From Vibrio rotiferianus CAIM 577 = LMG 21460 (GTDB lineage: Bacteria > Pseudomonadota > Gammaproteobacteria > Enterobacterales > Vibrionaceae), in contig NZ_APHW01000014.1 of assembly GCF_002741985.1 (NCBI RefSeq), positions 232,813-296,812 on the forward strand: 64,000 nt of DNA. The letters run 5' to 3'. Below the pieces are notes generated by a model that was not told where the DNA came from, made no database searches, and was given only the letters and a program-made list of their open reading frames with translations. A program made the position numbers and the translations under genes. Each line of letters opens with the position of its first letter. The first letter of the stretch is position 1. Below, piece after piece: positions 61,401-64,000 of the stretch.

Positions 61401-64000
61401 CGACTAGTTGACGGTTTCCATAAGTATCAACCAACTCAAAACTTACAGATAACGTTGCTCCTGTAATCGCCGTTCCAGAGCTGATCGGGTTATTAAAGTG
61501 AGTAAAAGTCCCCAGAATAACGTCTTCATTTAACGGAAGCTCACCATTCAGCCCCAAATCATTGTCAATAAATCCGTAACCTGATTGAGGGTCATTGTCA
61601 TCGGTAATACCCCAACGAAGCTGGTCATTGGCGCTATCATTGTCATTACTATCGAAAACGTAGGTGTTTGTACCACCTACTACCGAACTCCACGCAGCTT
61701 CGATGCCGCCGACACTAAACGAGTCGAGCACGACATCAAGTGTATGTGAGTCGTCTCTTGCAACAGGAGCAGAATCTGCAATGTCGACTTGGATGGTATG
61801 CCTTGTACCATTCACGTCTACATGGAAACTATCTTGGTCACTGATTTCGTCAGAATGATCACGTTGAGGTGGCTGATATATAATCTTGCCATCTTGTAAT
61901 TCTACAACTCCACCAAGTTCGGTGTTAATAGATGTCACACCATCTGGGAAAGTAAAACCACTCGGTAAACCAACAAGCTCTAACTCTTGACCTTCCACAG
62001 ACTTGAATTGAGTCAGTGTTTCGTTGTCCGTTATGTCTATTCCCGCACTGTGATCACCAATTTGGATCTCGTAGTGCTCTGTCGACTCAGTTTGGAGATC
62101 ATCCACAGTAGGAATAGTGATACTAAACGAATCAACACCTTTAGGTACAATCAATGAATTAGTTATAGCGTCATAGGTTACGCCGTCACTAAAGATGACG
62201 CTTGCAAAGTCTATATCTTGGTTGTCCGTTGTAGTCGACCCAAAACCAAACTTTACAGGATATTTGTACTGCGTAGCTGTAGTTGAATCTAATGAAATGT
62301 CGAAGACTAAATTCGCCCCTTCCTCGATACTACTTGATTGTACGTCAATAGTAGCGATTAATGGTTTTGGTGGTAAATTCCCCTCTAGACCATCTTTATC
62401 TAAAGTTACTTGTGACTCGTTACTGTAGTTTCCTGAAGAATCAACAACCTTGTAGTCAAATGTGTCTTCTTGAGGCTCTGCCTCGATATATTTCAACTCC
62501 CAGTTACCATCACCTTCTGTGGTGATATCAACTGAGGCAATCAGTTTTCCTTCTGGTGAATCAAATACAAGTTCTTGGAACAAAGCTGTATTCCCATCTT
62601 CGCCCTCAGGTTTAGTATATGTAATCCTTTTGGATGAACCATCATCATACTTGACAACGAATACTGCGTAGCTGTCATTAGAACCATGGTCGAACTTGCC
62701 ACCCAATCCATCTAGTCCGATATTTAAGGCATCTACTGGTGTGTTACCAAAATCAATCTTTATGACCTCTCCAGAGTTGATTCCGCTGTTACCACCAACA
62801 CCAATACCGTAACCAACATGGTTTGCATCTGGGTCACCGCGATACTGTGTAAGCAAGCCATCGTCTGTACTGATCGTAATAATGCTACCATTACTCAATG
62901 TCATCGTTCTTACGCTGCTAGCGTTACCATCCGATGACTCACCCCAGTTGTAAAATTCAGTCTGACTAGAGTTAAACTCTTGGTCAAAAGAATCTTTTGT
63001 TCCAAGCAAGAACCCTATGTTGTCAGAATCTGGCTCATAATAAATGCTGTCTGGGTTGTAAGGCGTACCTTGTTGAAGAATTTCACCCGTCACGTCATCC
63101 ACGATATGCAGATCCGTTGATTTGATTTCTACAAACTCAGTATCACTGACTTTTAGGAATAGCTTTCCGTCATCAGGAAGCTCTGTAACGACAATATTTA
63201 GAGGCGTTTCAGATAGGTCATCTTCTTTATCTGAAATATGATCATCATCATTTTCTACATTATCGAAGTTTGTGTTGAACACAACCTTCGTTTTGCCTGT
63301 TGTGCTGATAGTTTCAGTAAATGACTCGGATTGTGGTGGATGACCACCATCATCGATTGTCGCGTTCGCTTTGTCACCGCCATCTGGAATAGTTGCGCCT
63401 TCGCCAGCCACAATCTGACCGACTAAGCTCTCTAAACCTTCAATCTCTGCGTCGTCTTTTGGTGTGACCACCACGGAGATGCTCTCAGCACCGGTAAGAG
63501 TCAGCTCGATGCCCTCGTCGAACAACGCCTTAAGTGCATCGCCTGTGTAGGTCGTGTCACCAATCTTGACCGAATCGATATCGTCGAGATCAACCGAGTC
63601 CGCCATGCTGGTATCGAACTTGAAGGTGACCTTAGCTGGTTCGCCTTCTTCTTCTGTGCGTGAAATAGCAAACGAAGCCGTGCTTTCACCTTCCACTGCA
63701 GCAGCGTCCACCGTCTTGATTGACACCTCCGTCACTTCGTTACGGTCAACGGTTTCATCATTGATGGTGGCGTTTGCTTTGTTATTACCCGGTAGGATCG
63801 TCGCGCCTTCGCCAGCTACAATCTGACCGACTAAGCTCTCTAAACCTTCAATGTCAGCGTCGTCTTTTGGTGTAACCACCACGGAAATGCTCTCTGCACC
63901 AGTGAGGGTTAGCTCGATGCCCTCGTTGAACAACGCCTTAAGTGCATCGCCTGTGTAGGTCGTGTCACCAATCTTGACCGAATCGATATCGTCGATATCA
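58429..64000 (-). CDS. Giant RTX adhesin 2, C-terminal 1857 residues (5' end beyond window)
   Basis: The frame stays open to the right edge, so the N-terminus is not seen. The visible part begins with at least two 136-residue repeats (VKIGDTTYTGDALKALF, VVTPKDDAEIEGLESLVGQI), then a region with a Calx-beta-like unit, cadherin/VCBS-type units (GNVLSNDEDIDSTLLVDTYS, YEYVINTSHNAIPEDAVESF) and lectin-like stretches. RTX nonapeptides (GGSGNDILVGGLGNDILIGD) lie near 58735-59000, followed by a type I secretion C-terminus similar to that of adhesin 1 (LTINQDGKSMSIEFDGLSAADL). It converges with the TolC-OmpA genes. Whether it has a retention module cannot be told here. Confidence 0.85.
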   Translation of the reverse strand, partial: DIDDIDSVKIGDTTYTGDALKALFNEGIELTLTGAESISVVVTPKDDADIEGLESLVGQIVAGEGATILPGNNKANATINDETVDRNEVTEVSIKTVDAAAVEGESTASFAISRTEEEGEPAKVTFKFDTSMADSVDLDDIDSVKIGDTTYTGDALKALFDEGIELTLTGAESISVVVTPKDDAEIEGLESLVGQIVAGEGATIPDGGDKANATIDDGGHPPQSESFTETISTTGKTKVVFNTNFDNVENDDDHISDKEDDLSETPLNIVVTELPDDGKLFLKVSDTEFVEIKSTDLHIVDDVTGEILQQGTPYNPDSIYYEPDSDNIGFLLGTKDSFDQEFNSSQTEFYNWGESSDGNASSVRTMTLSNGSIITISTDDGLLTQYRGDPDANHVGYGIGVGGNSGINSGEVIKIDFGNTPVDALNIGLDGLGGKFDHGSNDSYAVFVVKYDDGSSKRITYTKPEGEDGNTALFQELVFDSPEGKLIASVDITTEGDGNWELKYIEAEPQEDTFDYKVVDSSGNYSNESQVTLDKDGLEGNLPPKPLIATIDVQSSSIEEGANLVFDISLDSTTATQYKYPVKFGFGSTTTDNQDIDFASVIFSDGVTYDAITNSLIVPKGVDSFSITIPTVDDLQTESTEHYEIQIGDHSAGIDITDNETLTQFKSVEGQELELVGLPSGFTFPDGVTSINTELGGVVELQDGKIIYQPPQRDHSDEISDQDSFHVDVNGTRHTIQVDIADSAPVARDDSHTLDVVLDSFSVGGIEAAWSSVVGGTNTYVFDSNDNDSANDQLRWGITDDNDPQSGYGFIDNDLGLNGELPLNEDVILGTFTHFNNPISSGTAITGATLSVSFELVDTYGNRQLVELDIEFGHNETPNDGGTGDDIVTITSTAATFNFDGKEYSVEVVGFKDVNGNVVTSINTSENQDTSYDLAIKLVPDSNYSEPSLSGNVYEDNGFGPDEIAQDDVSVVSVRSSTGTVGAIGLALQGQYGQLTLNENGTYEYVINTSHNAIPEDAVESFTYTLEDTDGSQSEATISIDFNLINASEIRALDDAVKTTEGQDISGNLLDNDGDTIQSVSEFSIAGSNTVHSIGSRVAIEGGFITVQANGQFLFEAADNWNGDVPAITYVTDTGASARLNIEVEAVDSPTVTDKDSSKANEHHTATGNVLSNDEDIDSTLLVDTYSIEGVDGSFDAGTQYTFGNQGVFVLNENGSYSFTPTEHWSGDVPTITYTTNTGASNTLDVEIVAVADTPNLEVISSKTIAAIDFEDVSVRGTVANVDIDKVSGSGTVGVWETSNSGGKVEVGTEGTYRDGDSTNQVLELEGRNGDKDLFTDITCRAGAQYTLDFEAAIRSGDYHASDMVVKLYKLDASGSPILSSEVTVFDFHEYDYTYQTLENIELPIEDSGNYRVMFEAKGSDTLGIIIDDIVIKETLNTGEEGAFIALSEISASLVDADHSERLTIQLDDVPIGTVLRDGADNEITVESVPVDITGWDLTSLEAKFSQSGQFNLNVSAIATEVSNNHSAETSIQIPVSVTQQVVHLGGGGNDTFELTQPINNSANFTYSLGGHGAIGAQGPFQQKVELTDNIRVSSGDSNDRIDFGIGKGDYVIDTGSSLPNENGTTPDRSFFENADFMSTTQTIHDSYGALLQSVESEVQPVTDTVNLGSGDDVVTSQGGNLAAYGGDGNDTIWGSDNGSDGIRGGNDDDTLYGRGGDDYLLGEAGEDTISGGSGNDILVGGLGNDILIGDDGADIFAWVDVENGAVDRIKDFTVDEDILDLSEVLEGVTFNDISELLDTIPDDNLQSVISIEDSQTGAALTINQDGKSMSIEFDGLSAADLTAYLFEQGGLKHSD
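63350..64000 (-). repeat. 408-base tandem repeats in adhesin 2
   Basis: Markers at 63395 and 63803, and again at 63553 and 63961, are exactly 408 bases apart. The units encode 136-residue domains and differ at few positions. The array continues past the right edge, so total copy number is unknown. Confidence 0.85.

Noticed and set aside
1..64000. tRNA or rRNA genes, and c-di-GMP riboswitches
   Set aside because: Intergenic regions were read for cloverleaf ends, the TTCGA arm and the GEMM core; none were convincing.

Overview
The window looks like a stretch of the main chromosome of a Vibrio (Gammaproteobacteria). Several blocks keep the gene order of Escherichia coli: matP / ycbZ-fabA / rmf; pyrD, zapC, rlmKL, uup; msrC, proQ-prc, letAB-rsmF; acyP, tusE, yccA, rlmI. 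The aapJQMP operon, DUF3634, DUF2835, DUF3466 and the very large NAD-dependent glutamate dehydrogenase fit Vibrio. The region lies in the replication terminus domain: it encodes MatP, holds three perfect matS sites (1537, 37403, 41792), and its left end carries a dif-like Xer site (857-884).

Layout. 1-2000 is accessory DNA at the dif-like site: a filamentous-phage-like regulatory module (a small divergent operon running off the left edge plus a repressor-like gene), a DUF3693 phage regulator whose 3' end runs through the Xer site, and an ISNCY-type transposase remnant. 2018-4583 holds small Vibrio genes and matP. 4797-7348 holds a Lon-like protease, fabA with clear FadR and FabR operators, and rmf. 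7509-28353 is a long minus-strand block of housekeeping genes: DUF3466-uup-glutaredoxin-rlmKL, zapC, pyrD, glutamate dehydrogenase, DUF2835, pepN, prc-proQ-msrC. 28441-35725 is plus strand: an ABC exporter, letA-letB (lipid transport across the envelope) and rsmF. 36021-42003 holds a CvfB-like S1 protein, a membrane protein of unknown function, a DUF4442 thioesterase-like protein, an AroH-like DAHP synthase with yajQ, and a Met8-like siroheme enzyme. 42466-46644 is the general amino-acid ABC transporter aapJQMP. 47023-51566 holds yccA, tusE, acyP, a chemotaxis receptor and rlmI.

51616-64000 is a biofilm-adhesin locus. Adhesin 1 (1474 aa) is LapA-like: an N-terminal retention module, a PAAG motif expected to be cut by a LapG protease, Calx-beta-type repeats nearly identical at DNA level, and C-terminal RTX/type I secretion signals. 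Divergent from it lies a TolC-family channel with an OmpA-like lipoprotein. Convergent with those is adhesin 2, an even larger RTX protein whose 5' end is beyond the right edge. The inner-membrane ABC and adaptor subunits and the LapD/LapG control pair are not in the window. This is the strongest candidate for an interesting system. Its control region carries an inverted repeat and two further direct copies of AGTCAAA.

Two conserved genes read as frameshifted: pyrD lacks one T near its 3' end, and the cvfB-like gene is shifted at a run of eight G. Either these are sequencing errors, or the G tract is a switchable locus. No tRNA, rRNA or CRISPR array was seen. Coordinates and motifs were read by eye, and homology calls come from recognised family features, not from database searches.
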